From positions 372,001-436,000 of the forward strand of contig JAPFBL010000223.1 of the NCBI GenBank assembly GCA_026182355.1: DNA of 64,000 nucleotides. Reading direction: 5' to 3'. The notes under the pieces are model-generated. The model saw only the letters and a list, made by a program, of their open reading frames with translations, did no database searches and was not told the DNA's origin. How positions within the stretch are numbered: position 1 is the first letter of the stretch; every line of letters begins with the position of its first letter. Below are positions 11,709-24,175 of this stretch, one piece after another. The translations under genes and the position numbers were made by a program. Source of the DNA: Hermatobates lingyangjiaoensis (lineage: Eukaryota; Arthropoda; Insecta; Hemiptera; Hermatobatidae).

Positions 11709-12230
11709 CTGGAGTGACCCACAATCAACTTTACTATAAGTAAACTTAATATCAAACTTCTTCGGTATATAATATATAATGTCTCATTTAGGCATAAAGT
11801 AAATGTCTAAATGGGAGAGGTTTATTAGTCTTTAATTTCTGGAGATAGTACAGATAGTGATTGATCCATTTATCAATATATATGCTCATTTTCGTACATT
11901 ACACCCCTGATGCATATAATATCATTAGTATAACTACAGCAGTAATAGCATTTTTGAAAAGCGAAAGTGTAGATTTCGTGTTACGAAATAATCTCTTACA
12001 AGAGAACATGGCTTTTGTTCTCTTACATTGTTTATTTGATTTTCTACATTGACAATTTAAGACAAAGTTTCCCATTTAAAACTTAAAAATATTCTTATTT
12101 TATCTGAATAATGTCAGAAACATGTAAGAAAAAGAAACATGTCGTTTTAAGATAATTTTTAATTTAAGATGTGGGATGAAGTAATTTATTATTTTTCAAA
12201 GAATATTTTCATTTACATTACGATCTTTTA
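11709..12230 (+). mobile_element. CTGGAGTG-family DNA element
   Basis: It starts CTGGAGTGACCCACAATCAA and CTTTACTATAAGTAAAC. The interior matches the element at 62842-63950 and, inverted, 51013-51597. No transposase frame is visible; the 63-codon frame inside is incidental. The left flank (11606-11705) resembles a hAT MITE start that this element interrupts. Confidence 0.65.
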
Positions 12231-13316
12231 TAAAATTATCATCCTTGGAATGTTATGGCATGCTAGTGTTTTTTAAAAATCACTTGTCTTTTCCTTTCTC
12301 AAAAATCATGAAAATCCACTTTACTCTGAACGAATGTTACTTTTTTCCTGCTCGTTATATATAAGGTTGCTCGAAATATATATTTAAAAAAAAAATATTA
12401 TAAATTAGCCATTACTCAAAACCAATTTAAAACCGGCTTTTCAGTATAATTTAAAACTTTCATAGCTGAAAACTTGAAATTTTTGAAAATAATTGAAATA
12501 AACTATTATACTATTCTAGTAACTAGAAATATCCAATTTAAATATTTTATTTAAATATCCAGTAAAAAACTGGATATTTATCATCAACTTAATAGGAAAG
12601 AGTCATTCCTCACACTTCAATACTACCCAATGTTAATATGATTCATAAACATAAAAAAATTTACATCTGATAATAAGTTTTGTTCATGGGTGCAACATAT
12701 CCATTGATTAGAGCTTTTAATGAGACAATTTCATCATACCATAGAAAGCATCAAATTATACATTTGGCTGGTGTTGATTTTATATATGTGATCATTTTAT
12801 TCTTTTACATCTAATACCAAATTATTAAATTATTTAAAAACATTTCATTAAACCACTAAAAATCAATTTTATTTCAGTGGATTCACTCAAAAATAAAGTG
12901 ATACTAACTAATAATCAGTAGTTACCAATTACCATTCAGTGTTGCCAATTAACAATCAGTTTTACCAACAGCCATTCAGTGTTACCAACTACTAATAAAA
13001 TAAGTTGTAAAATTTCTTTCATTCAAATCATCCATTATTAAACAAGTTTGAATACAAAACATTAAAACTTTCAATACTGTTGATATACTCAATACATTTA
13101 AAAAATTCATCGGTCGGTGGACGCATTCACGTCTCCACTGTTGTTTTTATTCTTTTTCTACTTCTCCTTTCCTGAAGATGACAAAAAAATCGAAAAGAAC
13201 GTGATATTATTACCAAAGTTTAAATTTTATAGACTTTAAAAATTTATTTAAAGTCCCTTACTCAAAACCAATAACCGCCACCTACAATACACCAAACGTC
13301 ATTTATTTACTGATGA

Positions 13317-13534
13317 ATGATCAAACCACAATAAGAAATGGGAAAACAAGACCAAGATCTTTCAACCGTAACAAGCGGTCTTCGTCAGAGTCAGAGTTGG
13401 GTTTTTGACTCTGACGAAGACCGCTTGTTACGGTTGAAAGATCTTAGTCTTGTTTTCCCATTTCTTATTGTGGTTTGATCATTGATTGTTATTTCACGTG
13501 TTTATGTGAAATCTTTTTATTTAGTGATGAATGT
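13317..13534. repeat. palindrome, CTGACGAAGACCGC family
   Basis: The arms are almost exact complements, with AGAAATGGGAAAACAAGAC on the left mirrored on the right. The right side continues to TTTATGTGAAATCT. The arms carry CTCTGACGAAGACCGC and GGTTGAAAG. Confidence 0.85.
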
Positions 13535-13559
13535 ATTTAATTCATTAGATTTTATGCTC

Positions 13560-14110
13560 ATGCAACCAAGTATCTTATTTTAATAAAAAAAAAAGAAACT
13601 TACATCGTTTTGTAAATTGTTGATTTTTCCTCAATTTTTTGGCAAAATTTCATAATTTTTTAATGAGCCGTTTAGCGTCAAAAAACATTTTCTGAAAATG
13701 TACTCTAACGCCCCTCTGGTGAAAGCAATTTTTATAAAAATTATCAAACTCATCCTCCCAAGAATGTTCTATTTATAGCTATAGTTTAATTTTGATCCGA
13801 CAAACAGTATGCCTTGTATCACTCTTACAAGCTTTCAGATTGAATTATAAGTCAGAATTTTTACATTTTATAGAAAAAAAAATATTTCCTATTGTTTTAA
13901 AAATCTGTGGTTACTTTTGGTTTGTAGCTTTTGTAGCCTTAAAGGTAATGCCAAAATTTCAAGACTCTAGAATTAATAGTTTAGGAGAAAAAGAATGTAG
14001 TCAAAAACAGGTTTTTGTAAAAAAAAGTGACTTTCCTATAATGCATAATTACTCCCAAACAATAGGGCTCATTTACACTACAAAGTCCATTTTTGTGTAA
14101 AATTACTTGA
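13560..14110. repeat. AT-rich interspersed repeat (GAGCCGTTTAGCGTCAAAAA family)
   Basis: Reverse-complement blocks recur at 23895-24175 (GACGCTAAACGGCTCATTAA) and about 44460-44700. A 102-codon frame at 13792-14100 has no recognisable similarity and lies inside this repeat, so it is not called as a gene. Confidence 0.5.
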
Positions 14111-15352
14111 TCTATCAGAGATTCTGGACCGTAGCGTAGTTAAAAAACCTTTGGATACAAACTCATCCTCCAACGCTTTGGCATCCTCGTCCATGTATCT
14201 TCCGCTTGGTTTAAAAATAAAGCCAACATAATATGTCCAATGAGGATCGAATGACTGAAGCCTACTGTCTACCTGCTACACTTGTCATATTCAATCAGCA
14301 TTTAGGTTACTAAATAAAAAGAGACGTTAATAGAAGGGAAGGCTGTCCTAATTTTAACAGAAGTGATGCCATTTTCAAGCCTTCAGCTTCTAACATTAAG
14401 TAAGAGTGTACTCAACCATATAACAAGCTGCGTAGCGAGGACATTAATCATAAAGTCATACAAGTAAGTAATGTAATAATATACTAATAATAAGTAATAT
14501 TGTAATCATACAAGTAAGGGGTCTACTACCCCTTAGTAGCCGACTACGCCATAATAAAGAGCAGGGGATCCGTCCCGAGCGGCGCATGTTTTAGGGTGAT
14601 TTTAAAATCTTTATACTACACTGGTCAACACGTTTGTTGGTGCCCAAGGTTTCTATGCTGGTTTAAATTAATTTATTGGTCCTGATTCTGAAGAGTATAC
14701 TGATTTTTCCTCATCAGGTCAAGTTATTGAGATGTTTGCTATTTCACACCTTTTTTACCTTAAAATTTGGCGTATTTATAAATACATCTAGCGTCATAAT
14801 TACAATTGTAGGTTGTTATTGTAATCAAAGTTAAATGATTATGACATCACAAAACTTAAAGCTTTCACTTTCGTTGCAGATTTGTTTGAGTAAAAATTAA
14901 GTATGACTATATCCTCTTAGAGAAACCATATGTGTTTTGCTATATGTGTGGGGAATATAAGTTGATATCTAAATGTATTGCAAACATATTTGTAAACTTA
15001 TTGCAAATATTTAGGTATTATTAATGAATATGTATCTTAAAGTTAAAAAAAATATTGTTTCTTCGATTTACCTGTCTCTATTGTAACTACCGCCTTTCTA
15101 CAGAGAGGGGTGTATCATAACAGAAAAACTAGACCTCATAGAGAAAGTACGAATTTCTTGATTTAGCGCCCTTAATTTAGACAAAAAATATTATAGGCAC
15201 CATGACGACAATTTTTTATCATTAGTGGTGTGCCTATCTTCTCCCTGTGGAGTAGCACTTAGACCCGAACCTGCTCGGGGCTTTATATACCAATACAAAT
15301 GTAAATGGGTATATTTATATAGGTATATAAATTTACCAATATAAATTGCTAT

Positions 15353-15443
15353 AGTTCACAGAAGGGGTTCTTGAGGATTTTGGTCATTAAAGAATGACCT
15401 CTTCAAGTTCACAGAAGAGGTCAAGAACCCTTTCTGTGAACTT
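15353..15443. repeat. short palindrome (TTCACAGAAGGGGTTCTTGA arms)
   Basis: The arm AGTTCACAGAAGGGGTTCTT is repeated inverted at the right end. The same arm sequence borders the large palindrome at 32031-32617, so both belong to one family. Confidence 0.7.
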
Positions 15444-15771
15444 GAAAAATCAGTGGTCGAGAAGTTTTATCCATACTAAATTGGTATATATATATATATT
15501 TTATACACACCTGTGTAGACTAGAGATATTTTAATTTACTACAACGAAAACAGAGAATGAATTGATGCAGGCCCATAAGCTTCAGGGTATAAATATATAT
15601 TGGTATATTTATACCCAATATACTAATATGTACTGGGTATATATTGGAGGTTATTCTTCACCAGCCAAGCAAATCTTGGGTATCTGTTTATCCAAATTAT
15701 TTATTTTATATCAAATATTCCTTAAATCATTAGTTGTGCAATCCGTAATTGTGTGGTATTTACTCATTCTG

Positions 15772-15868
15772 AGGTAAAATGGATAAACAAACAAAAGTCT
15801 CCACACAAATGATTTGTCATTTGTCAAGTCATTTGTGTGGAGACATGTTTGTTATCCATTTTACTTTA
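15772..15868. repeat. palindrome, arms about 45 bp
   Basis: The left arm (GTAAAATGGATAAACAAAC, then GTCTCCACACAAATGA) is mirrored by the right arm, with a very short loop (TTTGTCATTTGTCAA). It would fold into a stable hairpin. Confidence 0.8.
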
Positions 15869-15959
15869 GAATAAATATTCCTTAGTTTAATATTCATACA
15901 TCGTTTTAATATACCTAATATATATATGTATATTCATTAAAAAAAATACCGAGAGAGAA

Positions 15960-16075
15960 GCCCGGGAACGACCCGACCCGACCCAACCGAACGTAATAAT
16001 TGACATTTTGGGTCCGACCCGGCAGCCCGAATATCTGAAGCGGTCGGGCTCTAACTTGGGCTCGGGTTTAGATCT
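15960..16075. other. GC-rich CGACCCG patch
   Basis: This short island is rich in CGACCCG and CGGGT motifs within AT-rich intron. An 85-codon minus frame crosses it but resembles no family. It is probably part of a repeat or a decayed simple sequence. Confidence 0.3.
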
Positions 16076-16320
16076 GACATCTGCCCAAGAGAGAAAATAA
16101 ATTATAGGTGGAAGACGCCCGCTACAGGTACTTAGCATTAGCATTTATTAAATGAAAATATTTCAGTTTTGTGCGCATTAAATTTTTGATTTCAATTCCA
16201 TTTTCTATATTATTTGAAAAACCCCCTTTTGTTGTGATTGAGGTCAAAAATACACCAGGGGACCAGCCAGCTTGCCAAATCCTTTAGACAGACCAGTGTA
16301 GACTGTAGATATTTCAATCT

Positions 16321-16625
16321 ACATACAAGGAAAACACAGAGAATGCAGTGATGCAGGTCCGTGAGCTTCAGGATATTTAAAAGTCCTAAACTGAGAAACC
16401 TACAACGAAAACACAGAGAATGCAGTGATGCAGGTCCGTGAGCTTCAAGATATTTAAAAGTCCTAAACTGAGAAACCTACAACGAAAACACAGAGAATGC
16501 AGTGATGCAGGTCCGTGAGCTTCAGGATATTTAAAAGTCCTAAACTGAGAAACCTACAACGAAAATACAGAGAATGCAGTGATGCAGGTCTGTGAGCTTC
16601 AGGATATTTAAAAGTCCTAAACTGA
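16321..16625. repeat. tandem repeat, about 78 bp x 4
   Basis: Four near-identical units each contain AGAATGCAGTGATGCAGGTC, GTGAGCTTCA and TTTAAAAGTCCTAAACTGAG. A single diverged unit occurs at about 15540-15600, which suggests the array grew from a dispersed sequence. Confidence 0.9.
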
Positions 16626-16925
16626 ACTCGAAATGACTGCATCTAATTTTTTTGATTAAGTTACCAAACACTTTACAAATGATTTCCCTAAAGTACTGAC
16701 TAACACAGATCATAGACTGTATGGGAAGTATTCACAACATGGTTTTCATTTATGATAAGATGTATGTATTCATGTTATTATGAAATAAAATCTAATTTGT
16801 TTGTCAATACTGACAAATTAGTGAATAGCAAATTCTATGATTATCCCATTCACTATTATTTATCTATCATTTGCAATAAACTATAAAAGCTATGGTGTTT
16901 AATATAAAAAGGGAGAAGAACTTAC

Positions 16926-17016
16926 TTGCGTAAAGGTGTTTGCTTGCCATTTTCATCGGGAACTCTTATACCTTGGGGAGTAGGCTTAGATCCTCGTCCT
17001 ACCCAAAACTTTGCAT
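16926..17016 (-). CDS. Skeletor-like gene, exon E (second DM13 domain)
   Basis: The 91-nt exon follows a TTTTCAG acceptor and ends at a GTAAGT donor. It encodes D (codon split with exon D), then AKFWVGRGSKPTPQGIRVPD and ENGKQTPLRK (the last codon split with exon F). This is the mid part of DM13-2. It matches the family pattern DAYFWVG.G..PSP.G..IPDE in length and wording, and it corresponds to exon B of DM13-1 (AYFYVGNTKAPGPGGIRMRD), so the two domains arose by internal duplication with conserved intron positions. Phase 1 in and phase 2 out fit its neighbours. Confidence 0.95.
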
Positions 17017-17120
17017 CTGAAAAGGTTAATAGAAATTAAAATAAAACAATTACTTATTAGTATTCAAATCATTATATTTTAAGTTTACAGAAAGTAAAGC
17101 GCACTAAAATAAAAAAAAAA

Positions 17121-17892
17121 TTGGAGCGACCTACACTCAACTTTACTATAAGTAAAAAAAAATTCAAATTCGTTGACAATCAATTGAGTTTTGGTTTTAT
17201 TTTAATGAGTTTATCTTGTAGCCGTAGTATCAAACTCTAAAAACCTATTTTAGACAAAAAGTGACTTTTTCATCATGCAATAATGCCCAAAAATAGTGGG
17301 GCACATCTGTAATGTAAGAACTTGGTTTGAACTTGGTCCATCAAACGGTGTTACTTGTAGCGTTCCAAAAACGTTTGGATAACATCTACACACACACACA
17401 CGCATGTACAGAGAGATATAGACACATACATACTTTGACATAATCAAGGACTTTGGCAACTTCAAAACATGTACATTCATCAAAATCTCGAGACGAAGAT
17501 TTTTCCTGATTACTATACATTATTTGTTATTGTGATAAAACAGAATGTATAGTAATTCTGCGTTGAAAAACAAAATCATCAAATCGATTATCTATAAGTT
17601 TGATCATATTTTACTAGAGCCAATATCATATGCTATTATTATGACGTATTCATTTCAAGATTAATTATAATGTTGCTTAATTATGATGACTTTGATTCGT
17701 AGCTGTCATTTAATTTAAGTAATTAGATATGCCTAATTACAATTCGATACAGCTCATCTAGTAACTAGCAAACAAGTAACAAATGAGTTTACAGGATAGC
17801 CGTATCAAATTAAAAAAAGTAAAGTAAATTAATTGTCAACGAGTTCAAAATTACGTTCAATTTATAGTAAAGTTGAGTGTAGGCCACTCCAA
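17121..17892. mobile_element. CTGGAGTG-family MITE with both TIRs
   Basis: The left end (TTGGAGCGACCTACACTCAA, then CTTTACTATAAGTAAA) is mirrored at the right end (ATAGTAAAGTTGAGTGTAGG, then CCACTCCAA). Subterminal blocks (TTGACAATCAATTGA and TCAATTTA relatives) are also inverted. It is the best two-ended member of the family. No transposase is present; the 77-codon frame inside is incidental. Confidence 0.8.
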
Positions 17893-18532
17893 TTTTTTTT
17901 TAAAAGTTCTGAAAAATGAATATGAAAGTAATAAAGGTTTGATTTGAATAGTTTGGAGATTAATGCGAAGTAAGTACAAGGGTAGGCAAGTATCCTTTCA
18001 TAAATGACCTTCACTGAGTTATTAATTGTCACAATCATATTTCTTCACATCTAATAGACCTGTTCAGTAGCTTTCTCCCATGTCCTTGTGCCTTTCAATT
18101 TTACCAACACCTTCTCACCTATATTGGGTAGAAAATATTTCTGAACAAACATACCAGATTTTTTCATATATCTTGTAAATATATTTCGATTCCATTGATC
18201 CACTTGGTTTGAATTCATTGCTCTATTGTGAGTGAGATCAGTAGGTTAATATCAGTTGCGCTCGGCCTCATTAGGTCTGAGTTCATTTGGCTCGCGGTTA
18301 TTAATCACGATGAGAAGAATGGACATTATAGTAAGCATGGGCTCAATCTAAGATCAAAACTCTAGTTAAGATAAGAGGCAGTCATTGGAAATAGCTTTTG
18401 ACCAAACTGACTCAAAATGGAATGAGAGTTTCGTGACTTCATTGGTCTCAATAGATGATGAGTTTCACAATTCATTTCAAACTGGAGATCTGCTGGAATG
18501 TCTCTGTCAGTCTTGACATACTATAGAGCAGT

Positions 18533-18860
18533 GATGCCAAACCTTTCCAGTCCTGCATGTCAAAATTTTGAAAAATCCAAACATAATTTTCGTGGCGTGT
18601 CACAAATCGCAAAAAGTAAAGACTAATTGGCACTGGATTAAATTAATTGCCAATGGCTTTAGTAACATGTTCACTTCTGGTAAAAATAATGTGGACCACA
18701 TCAGATTCTTTGCTGTATTTCTGAACTTAAATAACAGTATTATTATAAATACTAAATATATATTATTTATAATATTTGTTTACTATTATTATAATGGAAT
18801 AACTGGCCTTGCTTGTTTCATGTTCTCTGCCTTACGTAAGTAAGGGGCATGTCACACTCT
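18533..18860 (+). mobile_element. hAT-like MITE (CAGTGATGCCAAACC start)
   Basis: It starts CAGTGATGCCAAACCTTTCC, a typical hAT-type terminus also seen diverged at 11606. The right side includes GGGGCATGTCACACTCTGCG, but the right terminus and target duplication are not clear. The 91-codon frame inside is not a gene. Confidence 0.5.
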
Positions 18861-19578
18861 GCGAACTATAATAGTAATTATTTGACTTTCGCCCAAATAT
18901 ACCATTTTTTTCCATAATGTGAGATCATCAAATTTTAATAATAGAATTATTACTGGTACCGTGCTATCACTTAAGTACTGTGTCAATAAATCAAAAAAAA
19001 AAAAGCGAAAGTACGGAGACCTTAAAGGAAAGTAAGTTTAAAAGGATGAACTCAAGCTCAGTGGTGAGTCAGAGGCAGTACTTCCTCTTGAGTGCTCTAT
19101 CATTGCTTTGCATAAAGTAACAATTAAAATTAATTGCGCGCAGGGAAAGCTTGAAAGAAGGAAGTCAAAGATATACACCAAGTGGTTTGACGGAATCGTT
19201 AATAGAGACAGTGACGTAAAGCGTATTGTAAAACAAAAGACTTTCCACATGTTGTTTCACCTGTGATAGATGAGAATGCAATGATTTAGTCAAGGCGGCG
19301 AATAGTTGTTAACAACACCTTCATATTAGAAATAAAGCATTTTGTATAAAAAAATATCCCAAAGGAGGGATCGCAAACCTGTTGAACCCGAACCTGTATG
19401 GTATTAATGAATTAACTAGCTAACTAGCTAACCCGGTGAACTTCGCCAACTCTCAGAGTTTGTCGTGTTACATTTAGCTAAGCATAATTTGGTATTTCAT
19501 TATTAACATAATAGCTAACACAATAGACGCTGTCGTGCCTTACCTATAAATATTCAATTCAAACAGGAATAAAAATCT

Positions 19579-19900
19579 GGAGTAGCCTAAAACTCATCCT
19601 TACTATAAGTAAACGTAATAAGTTAACAACTAACTTATATTTTGTTTATTAGTCAAACTCTTGTTCAACAACCATCTATCGTGCCATGATGTATCAGGAA
19701 ATATATGTTTGATTAAGGTTAACCTTGGACATTACACAATTTTATTGTTCTAACATATTCTCTTAACTCATTGAAGCATTAAAAGAATTTTTTCATTAAA
19801 CCTAAATAACAATCTGTTTCACTTAAAAAAATTTCTATGTAAACAGTGTAAAATATGCAAAGAAATTCGACCAGTAGGGAAGGTAATTCATTATTTCAGT
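19579..19900 (+). mobile_element. CTGGAGTG-family fragment
   Basis: It starts CTGGAGTAGCCTAAAACTCA with CTTACTATAAGTAAACG. The interior (TGTTTATTAGTCAAACTC and TCTAACATATTCTCTTAACT) matches 56900-57150. The right end is not defined. Confidence 0.6.
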
Positions 19901-19939
19901 TTTTATATGTAGTCGTTTTTGATGTAGTCACAAATTCAA

Positions 19940-20250
19940 TTATACATGGAATTCCAAAATATCATTAGAAATTATACACCAAACACTCTCTTTACTGACT
20001 TGTAAGTTCTTTCCTCGACTTGATATAGCGTAAGAACTTGTTCGTAGATTTTTCCTGCCTGTTCATATTAAGGGTTGAGAATTGCTCATTCACAAAACTA
20101 TTTATTCTTATTAGATAGTACATCCTCAACTCTGGGAAACACTTTTTCAATGATGTCAAATAAGCAATATATTCATATGCTCAAATGAAATTAAAATCAA
20201 CTAACAATACATATTTGCTACACCTGTGTATTTTTTTGCTACACAGTCTG
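19940..20250 (-). mobile_element. Helitron family fragment, internally deleted
   Basis: It joins the near-terminal block (GGAATTCCAAAATATCATTA) to the internal block found at 37830-38000 and 42720-42930 (ACTGACTTGTAAGTTCTTTC and TATTCATATGCTC). The helicase motif region between them is missing. Orientation is minus by comparison with 42256-43356. Confidence 0.65.
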
Positions 20251-20368
20251 ATTTTTAACTACCAGTGAAATAAAGAACATTTGGACAATCCCGGATATGA
20301 AAGAGCAAATGAGCTCGATAGGGAGCTGCTGGCGTTCAAGAGTTTTTTTTAATCGTGCCACTCTCTCA

Positions 20369-20970
20369 ACTAGGGTTTATACAAAAAATTGACATTTTAG
20401 AAAACCGGTTTTCGAATAGTAATTTTTCCAGAAACCGGTTTTAACTGTTTTCGAAGTTTTATAAAAAAATTTTTTTGCTCGAATACTCTGTAATTTGAAT
20501 AAAAAATTTTAACAGAAAATTTAGAGTGATTAAAAGCAGTTTTTGACTGAGATTATTTACTGTTCAATTTTATTGATAGTACAATTTTTTTATGCAATTT
20601 AGTAGAACAAAGAAATAATAGTTGACCAGGATTAAATAACTTTAAAAACAATTATTCATTGTTTATGCATAATTTTCACATGTAAGGATGTAAAGAACAG
20701 TGAAATGAGTTATTCAGCAAAGGGTTTGAATAAATAAAAACAATATATTTTCATATTTTTATAATAACCATATTATTAAATCAGACCGATATGATTCCAA
20801 GAACCAAACCGCTTGCAACAGTGTTTTCATCAATCTGGTACATTTGGCTACATTTGTCATTTTCGAATTTTTTTTAAGTGTTATTCATACATTGAAAACC
20901 GATAGTTTCTTCTAAAAAACCGGTTTTCGAATTTCATAATATTCTTCATAATTAAAAACCGACAAACCCT
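20369..20970. mobile_element. DNA element with AGGGTTT termini
   Basis: The ends are TAGGGTTTATACAAA and AACCGACAAACCCTA. Both carry nearby AAAACCGGTTTT(C)GAA blocks in inverted orientation. There is no coding capacity. The right end recurs at 10412-10535. Confidence 0.6.
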
Positions 20971-21059
20971 ACTCTGAACTGAGTGTAGCAGCCAGGGCCT
21001 GTTATACTCGTACTTCCCACAGCATCTTCCAGTGTCACATTAAAGAATAAAATCTGTAG

Positions 21060-21354
21060 TAGGCAATGGCTGTCCTACAAGGGGACACACATTGGCCCAA
21101 CATTAGGCCCTTTGTGATGCCACATAAACAAGATTGATTCTACATTGGAAGTACAACATTTTGCCTATATCAAGTGTATTTAGTGTAGAGATCTTTAATG
21201 AGTACCTGACGACGGTTTAACGTCCTCTACGAGGGACGACGTATTCAGATTTATTTACCTCCCACAAGAATAAATCGAAGGTCAAGTGGGTTTTGAACAC
21301 AGGACCTACTAGTTCAGAGGCGAGTTCGTTAACCACTGAGCTAACCTAGCCCCC
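21060..21354 (-). repeat. tRNA-derived SINE, near full length
   Basis: The head lies at 21354 on the minus strand with A box TAGCTCAGTGG. The B box has decayed (GTTCAAAACCC). The body matches the other copies, including AGGGACGACGTATTCAGATT and TTTATTTACCTCCCACAAG. Confidence 0.85.
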
Positions 21355-21627
21355 TAAAGGAATAAAAAAAACAAAACGAAATCTTACTACCTTACGCGTT
21401 TATTCAAGCTAGATATTTGTTTCTGAAATCCTCAAACTGTATTTTACGTAAAATAATGTCTAATGTAATGGTTTTTTTCTTTAAAAAAATTTATAGTTCT
21501 GCCCATGAACTGTTTCTGCAATGAGAGTTTTTATTCTCATTAGTTGAAGTAGTTGGCAACCTCAACAACTGACCGAGTCCTGATAAACTTTATTTTGTTT
21601 CCACTTCACGGTAGAACTTTTATCAAC

Positions 21628-22059
21628 ATGTATATATATATATATATATATACATATAGTTACATATAATAAATGGTGACCGTCGCTTCACGCTTAGTGT
21701 CCCTATCTCAACTCTCTTGATGACGGTTCAACCGAAAATTAGAGACAGTAAGTATGTTTGTTTCTTAGTTCTGTGTTTGTGATTCACCGTGAAACCTTTG
21801 TTGTCCTTTTGGATCGTTTTCCTGTTTTCAATATATATATATTCACTTGATAAACGGAAGGTTGAACACATAACAGTTCAAAATTGAAGATAGGTAGCAC
21901 AGAAAGTAAAAGAAACACGCTAACAGGGTTACTAGCCTTTGCGTCTACAATGTGCTTGGTCTCCCTCTCTCCTTTCTCCTGAAGACGAATTTTCAAAAAT
22001 TTGAGTCTGTAAGTGTGTTTCTTTTACTTTCTGTACTATCTATCTTCAATTTTGAACTG

Positions 22060-22065
<6 letters not shown>
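21628..22065. repeat. (TA)n with nested palindrome carrying CTGAAGACG motif
   Basis: A (TA)n run at 21628-21652 is followed by TTGATGACGGTTCAACCGAA at 21717. A palindrome follows whose arms (AACAGTTCAAAATTGAAGAT and its mirror near 22045) enclose CTGAAGACGAATTTTC at 21979. A second (TA)n run follows at 22062. The layout repeats around 29620 and 32960. Confidence 0.7.
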
Positions 22066-22094
<29 letters not shown>

Positions 22095-22245
22095 AAAATT
22101 TCATATAAGGTATTATTTTCTTTACCACAATTTACTAATATAATAACGTATTAGAAGCTAGCCTTGAGTAAGTAAGTTTTTTGAATTTATGATGATTGTA
22201 AAGTAGATATGACAAATATCCATTGTTTTCTGTTAGTTTATAGTC

Positions 22246-22336
22246 CTGAGGATCTCTTAAAATAAAGACGAAACGTTGGCGAAAAGGTGATTCCGTATAT
22301 TAACACTGACGAAACTCCAAGAAGAAGAAAAAGTTT

Positions 22337-22373
<37 letters not shown>

Positions 22374-22450
22374 CACAAAGGAAAGATAAAAACAGATAAA
22401 AACATACACTGAAGACTCACTACGATATTTCGACATTCGTCGAATGTCGG
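22246..22450. repeat. (TA)n-linked repeat with CTGAGGATC...CGAAACGTTGGCG
   Basis: The motif CTGAGGATCTC, a spacer and GACGAAACGTTGGCG lies before a (TA)n run at 22338-22370 and a small palindrome at about 22435 (CGACATTCGTCGAATGTCG). Related motifs occur at 27685, 33270 and 59084. Confidence 0.6.
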
Positions 22451-23446
22451 CCGGGACGAATATATATTTATATATTACAAATATATTATATATATAAAAA
22501 CAACATTTTTCATATTGTCCTCGACATTTACACGAAATGAAGTCCTTCATAAAATAATACAGATAATAAATTTTTACGACCACTTTTGACCTTTGGGTAC
22601 CTTCACCTTTAAATCACAAACACAGCTCTTCACAAACTAACTGAATCACGTATTTCTGTAAGTTTTTTCTTATAATTACCCAGTATTATACGTAGACTTT
22701 ATTGTATGTATGTTTTATTAAATATTTTGATTTCGTTGTGTAACTAATTGTGGTTCTGTAATGTGTAATGACTAACTAAACAGTTTATCCTCTATCTACC
22801 CAAAACAGAAGTGAAACGCCGTAATGCTTTGAAAGGCGGACACTATCTTAAACACGAAGCTTATGTTTTTTTGTTTGTTTTCCTGATTTGGGTAACCCCC
22901 AAATGAGGAAGTTCATTTACCACTTGTTCCCTTCCATAGATTACACGGATTCATTTGCAAATTATAATTATAAAAACAATTCCAATACAATATGGACAAT
23001 TAATTGTCAAATAATTAAATTTAGAGAAATACAGTACAAAAGGTATAACATTTGATTCTTAATATTAATATTATAATATTATAATGTTTATAAATTATAA
23101 TTATAAATATGTAGTTTAACCATACATGGTATAAAAAATGTATTGTGTAGCGATGAAAGCGCTGCGCAGATGACTATTTGTTTAATAACACATTCGTAGT
23201 TTGTAATATAACATATGTGGTGAATATTTATTCAATTGGATAATATGACCTTAACATATTTTTGAAAAAAAAATGTAAAGGAATTTTCCCACCCTTGTTT
23301 ATAATGGCTGACATTTTAGAGTCTTTCCTCACTTCTAAGTATCATCATATTTAATTCATATATAAATTTTGCAATTCAATTTTTTATAACAAAAGTTCAC
23401 ATTTTTGAGTTTCCTCTTAAAAATAATAAACAAGTAGACTACATAC

Positions 23447-23609
23447 CTGGAGCTTCACCATCATAAGAAAATGAAGGAATCAAGAGTGTTTGTGCATCGA
23501 CGACTACAATATTATCAGAAGAAACACCGTGGACTCCAGAAAGTGAACCGATCTTCTGTGGTTTAGGGTATTCCAGACCTCTGGGGAACCTAACGTCTCC
23601 AAAATTCAC
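23447..23609 (-). CDS. Skeletor-like gene, exon D (end of DM13-1, start of DM13-2)
   Basis: The 163-nt exon follows a TTTTTTAG acceptor and ends at a GTATGT donor. It encodes VNFGDVRFPRGLEYPKPQKI, closing DM13-1, then GSLSGVHGVSSDNIVVVDAQ and TLLIPSFSYDGEAP, opening DM13-2 with the family hallmarks HGVSS and YDGEAPD. The exon starts in phase 0 and ends in phase 1, matching C and E. A long A-run (T-run on the coding strand) precedes the acceptor as polypyrimidine tract. The coupling of both domains in one exon shows that they belong to one protein. Confidence 0.96.
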
Positions 23610-23894
23610 CTAAAAAAAAAAAAAAAAACTTACTGGAAAATAAGTAGTATAAAAGGTTTTAAAATATTAATGAAAATGGAATTTGAAATATGTAAGAGAA
23701 TACAATTTTCTTGAATCTCATTATCTATTTGGTTTCATATGGTGGCGTTGTTTCGAATGTGTATGCTGGTGTATTGTTTCGAATCTGTTTAGGATGAAAA
23801 TATATTGAGGTTGATGATCAAAATACTCTAGGGTTGCATGCTCAGGTAACCAACAGACGTATGGGAATACGTTCCATTCGACTTATGGAAAAGT

Positions 23895-24175
23895 AGGGTC
23901 AATTTTATGTTTTTAGAAGAAGGTTTTTTTTTGACGCTAAACGGCTCATTAAAACACAATCAAATTTTTCCAGAAAAGAGAAGAGAAAATTAGCAATTTA
24001 TAAAAAAAAAATCGTGACATTTTAATACTCCAAAGGGCAAAAAAACTAAAAAAAACTGAATGTTTATGAATCGCCTGATATATTTGTAGGATTTGTTTAT
24101 ATTTATTTACATTGTTTATATTGACTTAGAATTTTTTTTAATGTTTTAATAAAACAATTTGAAATGATTTAATGA
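23895..24175. repeat. AT-rich interspersed repeat (GACGCTAAACGGCTC family)
   Basis: It is an inverted relative of 13560-14110 and collinear with 44460-44700 (AGCAATTT.TAAAAAAAAA and TTTTAATACTCCAAAG/TTTTGATTGCCGTAAAG). It ends where the tandem array begins. Confidence 0.5.

Larger units (their letters stand above)
9249..16925 (-). other. intron between exons E and F
   Basis: This 7.7-kb intron holds an AT-rich repeat copy (9375-9720), a minisatellite (10012-10415), the end of an AGGGTTT element (10412-10535), two long palindromes (11293 and 13317), a CTGGAGTG-family element (11709-12230), smaller palindromes and a 78-bp tandem array. The stretches 12240-13130 and 14130-15350 show no further feature I can name. 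Confidence 0.85.
17017..23446 (-). other. intron between exons D and E
   Basis: This 6.4-kb intron contains a TIR element (17121-17892), a hAT-like MITE (from 18533), a CTGGAGTG-family fragment (19579), a Helitron fragment (19940-20250), an AGGGTTT element (20369-20970), a SINE (21060-21354) and TA-flanked palindromes. Stretches 17900-18530 and 22600-23440 hold nothing I can name. Confidence 0.85.

Noticed and set aside
13792..14100. 102-codon plus frame
   Set aside because: It lies in an AT-rich interspersed repeat that also occurs at 23895 and 44330, has no recognisable similarity, and its composition is that of the surrounding repeat.
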